A stretch of DNA of 34,893 nucleotides, from contig JAICRS010000003.1 in NCBI GenBank assembly GCA_025966335.1, positions 1 through 34,893 of the forward strand, given 5' to 3'. The notes under the pieces were generated by a model. The model was given only the letters and a program-made list of their open reading frames with translations, was not told the DNA's origin and searched no databases. Shown in pieces: positions 18,716-25,774 of the stretch. The position numbers and the translations under genes are program-made. This stretch comes from Nocardioidaceae bacterium. Lineage in GTDB: Bacteria > Actinomycetota > Actinomycetes > Propionibacteriales > Nocardioidaceae. How positions within the stretch are numbered: the stretch's first letter is position 1; every line of letters begins with the position of its first letter.

Positions 18716-18852
18716 GTTGAGACGCGAGTTTTTCGCGTGTGAGACGCGAGTTCTTTACGTGCGGCCGGGGCCGCGCGACGGACCGTCGCGAAGACTCCAC
18801 GTCTCACCCGCAAAAACTGCACGCCTCAACGGGGAAAACCTCACGTCTCAAC
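18716..18852. repeat. Inverted array of 22-23 bp units (MITE/REP-like element 1)
   Basis: Two tandem units start GTTGAGACGCGAGTTTTT (18716-18738) and GTGAGACGCGAGTTCTTT (18739-18760). Three units in reverse orientation follow at 18785-18807, 18808-18830 and 18831-18852; they end CGTCTCAC, CGCCTCAAC and CGTCTCAAC. The centre holds two small palindromes, GCGGCCGGGGCCGC and GCGACGGACCGTCGC. The outer ends form a perfect GTTGAGACG/CGTCTCAAC inverted repeat. It occupies most of the gap between the divergent TetR and GNAT genes. No ORF of its own. The unit core matches the element at 28793-29062. Confidence 0.75.
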
Positions 18853-18905
18853 GGGGGTGGGGGTGGGAGGGAGGGGTGGGGTCAGGGTGGGTGGGAGGAT
18901 GGGGG
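18853..18905 (+). other. G-run tract in the leader of the GNAT gene
   Basis: About 53 bases contain ten runs of three or more G separated by one to three other bases, directly before ATG 18907. It includes the GGGAGG that would act as the ribosome site. The plus-strand RNA could form G-quadruplexes covering the start region. Sequence seen directly; folding is inferred. Confidence 0.55.
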
Positions 18906-18906
18906 C

Positions 18907-19401
18907 ATGTCGGGCGTGTTCCGGGTGGCGCGGGAGGACGACCTGGTCGGGCTCAGGGACCTGGAGCGTACGGCGAACCTGGCCGCGCTGGGGCACGTGT
19001 TTCCACCGGACCGGTACCCGTTCCCCGACGATGACGTGCTCGCCCGGTGGCGGATCGTGATGGACGACCCCTCGGCCAGCATTCTGGTGGCCGACGACCC
19101 GCGAGGCTCCGGGCTGATCGCGTACGCCGCCCACGACGACACCACCCTGCGCCATCTCGCCGTGCACCCCGACCACTGGGGCGAGGGGCTGGCCACCGCC
19201 GCGATCGAGACCGCGCTGCATGAGATGGACCTCCGCGGCGCGACGTCGGCGTCGCTGTGGTGCCTGCTGGAGAACCACCGGGCCCGCAAGCTCTACGAGT
19301 ATCTCGGCTGGCGGTCGACCGACCACCAGCGGGAGGCGCCGTGGCCGCCGCACCCCACCGAGGTCAGGTACACCCGGTTGATCATCGCCTCCGAGCGATG
19401 A
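18907..19401 (+). CDS. GNAT family N-acetyltransferase
   Basis: The ORF track begins at 18739 inside a repeat; ATG 18907 (MSGVFRVAREDDLVGLRDLE) is preferred because it follows GGGAGG and begins the fold. The 164-residue protein has the acetyl-CoA-binding motif A as HLAVHPDHWGEGLATAAIETAL and motif B as LWCLLENHRARKLYEYLGWRSTD. It would transfer acetyl from acetyl-CoA to an amine; the substrate cannot be told. It is divergent from the atu-like operon and 64 bp upstream of the MFS exporter gene on the same strand. Confidence 0.85.
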   Translation: MSGVFRVAREDDLVGLRDLERTANLAALGHVFPPDRYPFPDDDVLARWRIVMDDPSASILVADDPRGSGLIAYAAHDDTTLRHLAVHPDHWGEGLATAAIETALHEMDLRGATSASLWCLLENHRARKLYEYLGWRSTDHQREAPWPPHPTEVRYTRLIIASER

Positions 19402-19453
19402 CTGCGGTGACCGCGCCTACAGCGCAGACAACGCGCTGACCCACTGACCGTGC

Positions 19454-19465
19454 CACGCTGAGCAC
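19454..19465 (+). promoter_or_regulatory. Candidate leaderless -10 of the MFS gene
   Basis: CACGCT is followed by six bases and the GTG at 19466, the same hexamer and spacing as before mprA. No Shine-Dalgarno sequence is evident. A promoter here would let the exporter be expressed apart from the GNAT gene. Confidence 0.35.
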
Positions 19466-20896
19466 GTGACGCAGCCGATCGCGCGCAACAGCCGCCAGGG
19501 CCGGTGGGTGCTGGCCGCGGCCGTGCTCGGCTCGGGGATGGCCCTGCTGGACGGGACCGTGGTCAACATCGCGCTGCGCAACGTCGGCGAAAGCCTCGGC
19601 GCCACCGTGTCGCAGCTGCAGTGGGTGGTGAACGCCTACCTGCTCAGCCTGGCCTCGCTGATTCTGGTCGGCGGGTCCCTCGGGGACCGGTTCGGACGGC
19701 GCCGGATCTTCATGGTCGGAATCACCTGGTTCGCGGTCGCCTCGGCGCTCTGCGCGGTCGCCCAGTCCCCGGTCCAGCTGATCCTGGCCCGACTCGTGCA
19801 GGGGGTCGGCGCCGCGCTGCTGACCCCGGGCAGTCTCGCGATGATCCAGGCATCGTTCCGCGCCCAGGACCGGGCCCGGGCGATCGGGCAGTGGGCCGGG
19901 CTCGGTGGCATCGCGGCGGCGGTCGGGCCGCTGCTCGGCGGGTGGATCGTCGACAACGCGAGCTGGCGCTGGATCTTCTGGATCAACGTCCCGGTCGCCG
20001 CCGCCGTGCTGGTCATCTGTGTCAAGCACGTGCCGGAGACACGGGACCCGGAGTCGCGGCGCAGCTTCGACCTCCTCGGCAGCGGGCTGGGGGCAGCCGG
20101 CCTCGGCGGGCTCACCTTCGCGATGGTGCAGGCCGGAGTCACCACCACGACGTACGTCGTCGCCGCGGCGGTGCTCGGCGTGCTCGCCCTCGGACTGTTC
20201 CTGGGCTGGGAGCACCGCGCCCCCCGGCCGCTGGTGCCGCTGCACCTGTTCGGGTCACGGGTCTTCACCGCCGCGAACGCGATGACGTTCCTGGTCTACG
20301 GGGCGCTGGGCGCGGTGATGTTCTTCCTGGTCCTCCAGCTGCAGGTGTCGACCGGCTACAGCCCGTTGGAGGCCGGGCTGGCGACGATCCCGCTCACCGT
20401 CGCGCTGCTGCTGCTCTCCTCCCGCTCGGCGATGCTGGCCGGCCGGATCGGCCCACGCTTGCAGATGTCGGCGGGTCCGCTGCTCTGCGGTGTCGGCGTG
20501 CTGCTGCTGCGGGAGGTCGACGCGGACACCAGCTACCTCACCGGCGTGTTCCCCGGCATCACGGTGTTCGCGCTGGGCCTGGCCGCCCTGGTCGCCCCGT
20601 TGACCTCCAGCGTGCTGGCCGCGGCACCCGACCGGTACGCCGGAACCGCGAGCGGGATCAACAACGCGGTGGCCCGCACCGGCTCGCTGTTCGCGGTCGC
20701 GGCGCTCCCCGCCGCGGTGGGCATCACCGGTGACGACTACGCCCGCGCCTCGACGTTCACGTCCGGCTATGCGCAGGCCCTGTTGATCTGCTCGGTCCTG
20801 CTGGTCCTCGGCGGCGCGGTCAGCTTCGTCGGCCTGCGAGCGGGCGGGGCAGCCGAGCCCGGCGGGACGACCGAGCCGGTCGAGGCTCCCCGTTGA
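19466..20896 (+). CDS. MFS transporter, DHA2 (EmrB/QacA) drug exporter family
   Basis: A 476-residue membrane protein with about 14 hydrophobic segments, the DHA2 number. The first helix ends in MALLDGTVVNIAL, the DHA2 motif D1 equivalent (LDxTxVNvAL). The loop after helix 2 has GGSLGDRFGRRR (motif A) and helix 5 carries LGGIAAAVGPLLGGWIV (motif C, antiporter). It should export lipophilic compounds in exchange for protons. The GTG start follows a leaderless-type -10. The 3' end runs 77 bp into the convergent monooxygenase gene. No adjacent regulator is visible. Confidence 0.88.
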   Translation: MTQPIARNSRQGRWVLAAAVLGSGMALLDGTVVNIALRNVGESLGATVSQLQWVVNAYLLSLASLILVGGSLGDRFGRRRIFMVGITWFAVASALCAVAQSPVQLILARLVQGVGAALLTPGSLAMIQASFRAQDRARAIGQWAGLGGIAAAVGPLLGGWIVDNASWRWIFWINVPVAAAVLVICVKHVPETRDPESRRSFDLLGSGLGAAGLGGLTFAMVQAGVTTTTYVVAAAVLGVLALGLFLGWEHRAPRPLVPLHLFGSRVFTAANAMTFLVYGALGAVMFFLVLQLQVSTGYSPLEAGLATIPLTVALLLLSSRSAMLAGRIGPRLQMSAGPLLCGVGVLLLREVDADTSYLTGVFPGITVFALGLAALVAPLTSSVLAAAPDRYAGTASGINNAVARTGSLFAVAALPAAVGITGDDYARASTFTSGYAQALLICSVLLVLGGAVSFVGLRAGGAAEPGGTTEPVEAPR

Positions 20897-22220
20897 CCCG
20901 TTCCCGAGAGATCCGCCGCTCTCGCTGCACCTCGGCGAAGTACCGGTGGAAGTCGACCTGGATCGTGTGCCGTTTCGACGCCACGTAGCGGCGGCGGACC
21001 TCCTCGTCGTACGCCCGGATCTCGCTCCGCATCTCCTCCTCGGAAGGCAGCGCACCGACCCCGCTGATGAGGTCGGCCACCCACTCGGCCTGGACCTCCG
21101 CCAACGGCATGATCGCGCCGAGCGGCTGGACCAGGCCGACGAAGAACAGGCCCGGATGGTCCGGGTCGACCACCCGGCGGTAGAGCGCGACCTTGTTGTC
21201 TGCGGCGGCGACCACCCGGTCGTCGAGGAACGGGAAGCTCACCTTGTAGCCGGTGCAGTAGACCACCGTGTCGACCTCGGCAGCGGACCCGTCGTTGAAG
21301 AACACCTTCGCGCCCTCGAACCGGTCGATGTTCGGCTTCACCACGATGTCGCCGTGGCCGAGCCGGGTCAGGAGGTCGTCGCTGACGGTCGGGTGCGCGT
21401 GCAGCACGGCGTGGTCGGGCCGGGGCAGGCCGTAGTCGGTGACCTTGCCGCGGGCGAGCCGCAGCATCGCCGCCATCGCGGTCTGCTGCACCTTGAGCGG
21501 CATCCGGGCCACGACCGAGTCGGTCAGATGGTCGGTCGGCATCCCGAAGATGTACTTCGGCACGACGTGCGCGCCACGACGCATCGCGAGGTAGGTCGCC
21601 TCGGCCACCCGTGACGCCTCGACGGCGATGTCGCACGCGGAGTTGCCGATCCCTAGCACGAGCACCCGCTTGCCCTCGAGGACGTCCGGCGTCTTGTAGT
21701 AGTGCGCGTGGATCTGCCGGCCGGGGAACGTCTCCGATCCCGGGTAGGACGGCTCCGGCCAACGCGGGTCCCAGTGATGCCCGTTGGCCACGATCACCTG
21801 CGCGTAGTGGCGGACCTCCGGGTCCAGCGGCTCGTTGTGCTCGTTGCGGCCGCGGACGGTCACGGCGTACGCCGGTCCCTCCGGCTCGACCTTGACCACC
21901 TCCGTGCGGAACCTGATCCGGTCACGGAGACCGAAGTGGTCGACGTAGTCGTCGAAGTACTGCGCGATCTGCCAGTGGCTCGGGTAGTCCGGGAGGTCCT
22001 CGGGCATCGGGTAGGTGCGGTACTCCATCAGCTGCCGCGAGGTGTTGATGTGCAGCGACCGGTACGCCGAGGACATCCCGTTGTCGTTCTGGTAGCGCCA
22101 GTTGCCGCCGACCTCGCTGCCGATCTCGAAGCAGTCGAACGGGATCCCGCGGGCGTGGAGCACCTGCGCCGCCGCGATCCCCGATGAGCCGGCGCCGATC
22201 ACGCAGACGCGTTCATTCAT
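20820..22220 (-). CDS. Flavin-containing monooxygenase (FMO/Baeyer-Villiger superfamily)
   Basis: A 466-residue class B flavoprotein monooxygenase. GAGSSGIAA near residue 9 binds FAD, FPGRQIHAHYY (165-175) fits the FMO signature FxGxxxHxxxY, GIGNSACD (190-197) binds NADPH, and VVYCTGYKVSFPF is the late ATGY-like motif. It would oxygenate a nucleophilic heteroatom or a ketone; the substrate is unknown. The basic, Pro/Arg-rich last 25 residues lie entirely within the 77-bp overlap with the MFS gene and look like an extension past a lost stop codon. GGAAGG precedes ATG 22220. It follows the DrrB-like gene by 45 bp and may share that transcript. Confidence 0.88.
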   Translation of the reverse strand: MNERVCVIGAGSSGIAAAQVLHARGIPFDCFEIGSEVGGNWRYQNDNGMSSAYRSLHINTSRQLMEYRTYPMPEDLPDYPSHWQIAQYFDDYVDHFGLRDRIRFRTEVVKVEPEGPAYAVTVRGRNEHNEPLDPEVRHYAQVIVANGHHWDPRWPEPSYPGSETFPGRQIHAHYYKTPDVLEGKRVLVLGIGNSACDIAVEASRVAEATYLAMRRGAHVVPKYIFGMPTDHLTDSVVARMPLKVQQTAMAAMLRLARGKVTDYGLPRPDHAVLHAHPTVSDDLLTRLGHGDIVVKPNIDRFEGAKVFFNDGSAAEVDTVVYCTGYKVSFPFLDDRVVAAADNKVALYRRVVDPDHPGLFFVGLVQPLGAIMPLAEVQAEWVADLISGVGALPSEEEMRSEIRAYDEEVRRRYVASKRHTIQVDFHRYFAEVQRERRISRERVNGEPRPARSSRRARLPRPLAGRRS

Positions 22221-22265
22221 GTGCTGACCTTCCCCGATGCTGGAGCACCAGGGTGCCAGAGCGGG

Positions 22266-23078
22266 TCAGCGACTGGTGGAGCGGCGGTACTGCGCGTTCG
22301 ACAGCGGCACGAAGATCAGCAGCACGACGGCCGCCCACAGGATCGTGTAGATCTCCGGGTTCTGCAGCGCCCAGGAGGTCGGCTCCGGGGCGGCCGGGTT
22401 CGGGTTCGGGTTGCCGCACAGGTCCCGGGCCGCCTGGGTGACCGCGGAGACCGGGTTCCACTCCGCGAACGTCTGGAGCGGGCCGGGCAGCGTCTCCAGC
22501 GGGACGAAGGTGTTGGCCACGAAGGTGAGCGGGAAGATCACCATGAACGAGGCGTTGTTCACCACCTCCGGGCTCGGCACCAGCATCCCGACCCAGGCCA
22601 TCACCCAGGAGATCGCGTAGGCGAACAGCAGGAGAAGCAGGAACCCGAGCAGCGCCTCCTCGAACGAGGTCCGGATCCGCCAGCCGACGAGGAGGCCGGT
22701 CAGCCCCATCACGACCAGCACGATCACGTTGTTGGCGACGTCGGACAGGGTCCGGCCGAACAGCACCGCCGACGGCGACATCGGCAGCGACCGGAACCGG
22801 TCGATGATGCCCTTCTTGATGTCGTCGGCGAGCCCGGCGCCGGTGACCGTGGCGCCGAACACCACGGTCTGCGCGAAGATGCCGGCGATCAGGAACTCGC
22901 GGTAGCCCTCACCGCCACCCTGCTGGTCGATGGCCCCGCCGAAGACGTAGGCGAACAGCAGGATGAACATGATCGGGGACATCGTGGTGAACACGATCAT
23001 GTCCGGTACGCGCTTGATCTTGATCAGGTTGCGCTTGGCGACGACGAAGCCGTCGGACAGTGCGGTCGCGGTGCTCAT
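22266..23078 (-). CDS. ABC-2 type transporter permease, DrrB-like
   Basis: A 270-residue permease; ATG 23078 (MSTATALSDGFVVAKRNL) overlaps the ATPase stop as ATGA. About six membrane segments are visible. The family region LADDIKKGIIDRFRSLPMSPSAVLFGRTLSDV is the typical cytoplasmic loop of daunorubicin-resistance-type permeases that contacts the ATPase, and FMVIFPLTFVANTFVPLETLPGPLQTFAEWNPV is another conserved stretch. With the upstream ATPase it forms an exporter of lipophilic compounds or lipids. Confidence 0.87.
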   Translation of the reverse strand: MSTATALSDGFVVAKRNLIKIKRVPDMIVFTTMSPIMFILLFAYVFGGAIDQQGGGEGYREFLIAGIFAQTVVFGATVTGAGLADDIKKGIIDRFRSLPMSPSAVLFGRTLSDVANNVIVLVVMGLTGLLVGWRIRTSFEEALLGFLLLLLFAYAISWVMAWVGMLVPSPEVVNNASFMVIFPLTFVANTFVPLETLPGPLQTFAEWNPVSAVTQAARDLCGNPNPNPAAPEPTSWALQNPEIYTILWAAVVLLIFVPLSNAQYRRSTSR

Positions 23079-24082
23079 CGGGCCACCTCCTCGAGCTGGT
23101 CGTCGGACTCGGCCTGCTCGGACTCCTCCGCGGTGTGGCCGGTCAGGGTCAGGAACACGTCGTCCAGGGTCGGCCGCCGCAGTCCGACGTCGTCCACCTC
23201 GATCCCCTCTCCGTCGAGGCGACGCAGCGCGTCGGCGAGCACGGACGCGCCGCCGGTCACCGGCACCAGCAGCGAGCGCTGGTGCTCCTCGACGACGACC
23301 GGCCCGACACCGAGCGGCTGCAGCACCTTGCGGGCCTGCGCGATCCGGGTCGCGTCGGAGACGGTGATCTCCAGTCGTTCCCCGCCGACCTGTGCCTTGA
23401 GCTGGTCGGCCGTGCCCTCGGCGATCACCAGGCCGTGGTCGATGACCACGATGTTGTCGGCGAGCAGGTCGGCCTCTTCCAGGTACTGCGTGGTCAGCAG
23501 CAGCGACGTGCCGGCGGCGACCAGACCCTTGATCACGTCCCACATCTCGGTGCGGCTGCGCGGGTCGAGGCCGGTGGTCGGCTCGTCGAGGAACAGCACC
23601 GGCGGGTCGGCGACCAGTGCGCCCGCCAGGTCGAGCCGGCGGCGCATGCCACCGGAGTAGGTCTTGGCCATCCGGTCGCCGGCCTCGTCGAGCCGGAACT
23701 GCTCGAGCAGCTCACGGGCCCGCTGCTGGCTGCGCTTGCGGCCGAGGTGGTAGAGCCGGCCGATCATGTCGAGGTTCTCGAAGCCGGTGAGGTACTCGTC
23801 GACCGCGGCGTACTGCCCGGAGACACCGATCTTGGTCCGGACACCGGCGGGGTCCTCGACCACGTCGATCCCGGCCACCTGGGCCCGGCCGGCGTCCGGC
23901 TTGAGGAGGGTGGTCAGGATCCGCACCGCGGTCGTCTTCCCGGCGCCGTTCGGCCCGAGCACGCCCAGCACGGACCCCTGGGGCACCCGGAGGTCGAGCC
24001 CGTCGAGGGCCTTGACCTCCTTGTAGTGCTTCACGAGGCCTTCGGCGATCACTGCATCAGTCACAAGTCTTGACACTGTCAT
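23075..24082 (-). CDS. ABC transporter ATP-binding protein, DrrA-like (daunorubicin resistance type)
   Basis: A 335-residue ATPase. Walker A GPNGAGKTTAVRIL, signature YSGGMRRRLDLAGAL, Walker B VLFLDEPTTGLDPRSR and a switch-His region LLLTTQYLEEADLLAD are all present. The C-terminal extension (about 230-335) resembles DrrA proteins. ATG 24082 is the longest start; GTG 24064 (then TDAVIAEGL) also fits the family N-terminus better and would remove six residues. Neither has a clear ribosome site. A perfect palindrome overlaps ATG 24082. It powers the DrrB-like permease encoded next; the cargo is unknown. Confidence 0.87.
   Translation of the reverse strand: MTVSRLVTDAVIAEGLVKHYKEVKALDGLDLRVPQGSVLGVLGPNGAGKTTAVRILTTLLKPDAGRAQVAGIDVVEDPAGVRTKIGVSGQYAAVDEYLTGFENLDMIGRLYHLGRKRSQQRARELLEQFRLDEAGDRMAKTYSGGMRRRLDLAGALVADPPVLFLDEPTTGLDPRSRTEMWDVIKGLVAAGTSLLLTTQYLEEADLLADNIVVIDHGLVIAEGTADQLKAQVGGERLEITVSDATRIAQARKVLQPLGVGPVVVEEHQRSLLVPVTGGASVLADALRRLDGEGIEVDDVGLRRPTLDDVFLTLTGHTAEESEQAESDDQLEEVAR
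24071..24081. promoter_or_regulatory. Perfect palindrome TGACACTGTCA at the DrrA-like start
   Basis: TGACA-C-TGTCA overlaps the ATG at 24082. If translation really begins at GTG 24064, it would lie in the promoter or leader and could be an operator. It is short, so chance is possible. Confidence 0.3.
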
Positions 24083-24172
24083 GCCCTACCGACCATCTTC
24101 ACCCGGTTTTCTCATCGCCGCGCCGCAACCTTTCTCCGTCCGCGCCCGGACACACCGGCCGGGACGCCCGAA

Positions 24173-24184
24173 TAGGCTGTCGCT
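24173..24184 (+). promoter_or_regulatory. Candidate leaderless -10 of the decarboxylase-like gene
   Basis: TAGGCT, a full TANNNT match, is followed by six bases and GTG 24185. No Shine-Dalgarno sequence fits in this space. It lies in the 102-bp divergent gap with the DrrA-like gene. Confidence 0.5.
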
Positions 24185-24781
24185 GTGCCGTTCCCCTCAC
24201 CGCCGTGGACCCTGCAGGGCGACATGTGGCTCTCCCTGTTCCGGGTCGGGTCGAGCGGTACGTCGTACCGTCCCCCCGGTCTCTACGGCGCCGCCTTCGT
24301 CGACTACCGCGAGGGCAGCGTGCTGACCTACCGGGAGCTGCTCGTCGCGCGGGTGATCCGCGAGGGCGCCGTGCCGCGGGTACGGGTCGTCGACATCTGG
24401 GTCGACTCGACCGCCTCCCGCGACGGTGGCCGGGCACTCTGGGCACTTCCCAAAGAGCTCGCGCACCTTCACATCGAACGGGGCGGGGCCGGCCCGGTGA
24501 GCCGGACGTCGTGGGACGCGAGCCTCGCCGGCGGCACCCTGGCCACCGCCCGCGCGACCGGAGTGCGCGCTCCGGCACCGCGGACACCGCTCCGGTTCGG
24601 CGTCAGCCAGGAGCGGGAGGACCGTACGACGGTGGTGGCCGGCGTCGCGGGAAGCGCCCGGGTCCTGCCGTGGGTGATCCATTGGGACTTCCCGACGGAT
24701 GGGCCGCTCTGGTGGCTGCGCAGCCACCGGCCGCTGGTGTCGCTCCGGATGACGGGCTTCCAGATCCGCTTCGGCGAGTGA
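24185..24781 (+). CDS. Acetoacetate decarboxylase-fold family protein
   Basis: A 198-residue protein with the acetoacetate decarboxylase superfamily layout: an N-terminal PPGLYGAAFVDYREGSVLTYRELLVAR strand pair and the GRALWALPKELAHL segment that matches the ExxGxPKK active-site region. Lys90 would be the Schiff-base lysine. The neighbouring lysine that lowers its pKa in the clostridial enzyme appears to be Glu91 here, and the protein is shorter than true decarboxylases (about 245 residues). It is therefore likely a divergent member with another reaction, or a binding protein. The start is GTG with a leaderless-type -10. Confidence 0.75.
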   Translation: MPFPSPPWTLQGDMWLSLFRVGSSGTSYRPPGLYGAAFVDYREGSVLTYRELLVARVIREGAVPRVRVVDIWVDSTASRDGGRALWALPKELAHLHIERGGAGPVSRTSWDASLAGGTLATARATGVRAPAPRTPLRFGVSQEREDRTTVVAGVAGSARVLPWVIHWDFPTDGPLWWLRSHRPLVSLRMTGFQIRFGE

Positions 24782-24868
24782 TACCGAACTGTGTCTTTAC
24801 TTTGCAGCGGAGCGTCGGGGGTCGCTGTTAGACAGGGGCCACAACCCCAACCCTTTTGGAGGGATTTT

Positions 24869-25483
24869 ATGTTGAACCGGTTCCAGAGCCGGAAGTCCAC
24901 GGCAGCCGTCGTGATCGGCGCTGCCGCGCTGATCGGTCTCGGAGGCACCACCACCGCGGTGGCGCACGGACTGATCGACAGCCACGACATCCGCAACGGA
25001 ACGGTCCACTCGGCCGATGTCAGGAACAGCAACCTGCGCAGCATCGACGTTGCCAGGAACACCCTGCGCAGCATCGACATCAGGAACGGTGTCATCGGGA
25101 TGCGCGACCTCAACCAGTACACCCAGGACAAGATCGAGGCGGCCGGCGGCGCGCAGGGCCCGAAGGGTGACCAGGGTCCCAAGGGCGAGCCGGGCGCTCC
25201 CGGGAAGGACGGCGTGAGCGGCTACGAGCCGGTGAGCGCGGAGGTCCGCTGGTCCGAGGCGAACAACGTCACCGAGACCGTCGTGAGATGCGATGAGGGC
25301 AAGGTCGCCCTCGGCGGCGGCTACGAGATCGACAAGACGGCCAACGGGTCCGCCGTGGACACCAGGATCCTGGACAACGGACCGGTCTTCGCGGACGGCA
25401 CCGCTACCGCGTGGCGGGTCGCCGGCGTCCCGTCCGGTGAGGTCAACGTGAAGGCCTGGGTCACCTGCGCGACCGCGAGCTGA
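24869..25483 (+). CDS. Secreted protein with 10-residue repeats and a short collagen-like segment
   Basis: ATG 24869 follows GGAGGG, so the longer ORF from 24791 is rejected. The 204-residue protein has a signal peptide or anchor (KSTAAVVIGAAALIGLGG, about 9-33). Four repeats of 10 residues follow (about 37-80), built on S-x-D-[IV]-R-N-x-x-[VL] (HDIRNGTVHS, ADVRNSNLRS and so on). Then come six Gly-x-y triplets (GPK GDQ GPK GEP GAP GKD, about 97-114) and a C-terminal globular domain with two Cys (141, 200) that could pair outside the cell. Similar repeat-collagen proteins are common in actinobacteria but have no set function. The 87-bp gap upstream has no other gene; a TTAGAC in it could be part of a promoter. 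Confidence 0.75.
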   Translation: MLNRFQSRKSTAAVVIGAAALIGLGGTTTAVAHGLIDSHDIRNGTVHSADVRNSNLRSIDVARNTLRSIDIRNGVIGMRDLNQYTQDKIEAAGGAQGPKGDQGPKGEPGAPGKDGVSGYEPVSAEVRWSEANNVTETVVRCDEGKVALGGGYEIDKTANGSAVDTRILDNGPVFADGTATAWRVAGVPSGEVNVKAWVTCATAS

Positions 25484-25500
25484 CCTTCGGCTGAGGTCAG
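25480..25500. terminator. Bidirectional hairpin overlapping both convergent stop codons
   Basis: CTGACCT (25480-25486) pairs perfectly with AGGTCAG (25494-25500) across a 7-base loop. It covers the TGA of the collagen-like gene and the stop of the convergent small gene, which leaves only 13 bp between them. Likely a shared terminator. Confidence 0.5.
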
Positions 25501-25736
25501 CCGTCGACGGGCCCGTCCGGCCGGTCCTCGACGACCTGCTCCGCGCGGGCCCGTCGTACGGCATCTCTGATCTCGAACACCTCGGTGGCCAGCCCGCCGA
25601 CCGTGCGTGCCACGTCGCGCACCGCCGTGGTCACGATCGTGGTGACCGTGCCCACGGCGGTCGCGGTGGCCTCGACCGTGTCCTGCACGGCGTCCTTGCG
25701 GATCTCCGCCTTGCTGAGCTCGTCGCTGGGCGTCAT
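25497..25736 (-). CDS. Small hypothetical protein downstream of the desaturase
   Basis: A 79-residue ORF from ATG 25736 (MTPSDELSKAEIRKDAVQD) with AGGACGAG upstream. The ORF track shows a longer version because the frame stays open into the desaturase. The middle (about 20-55) is a long Thr/Val/Ala-rich stretch, VEATATAVGTVTTIVTTAV, amphipathic or weakly membrane-seeking; the ends are charged. I do not recognise a family. It lies 38 bp after the desaturase stop on the same strand, so it may be the third gene of the desaturase operon. Confidence 0.6.
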   Translation of the reverse strand: MTPSDELSKAEIRKDAVQDTVEATATAVGTVTTIVTTAVRDVARTVGGLATEVFEIRDAVRRARAEQVVEDRPDGPVDG

Positions 25737-25774
25737 CTCGTCCTCGTGTCGTGCGGGAGTCTGGAACTCCAGTC

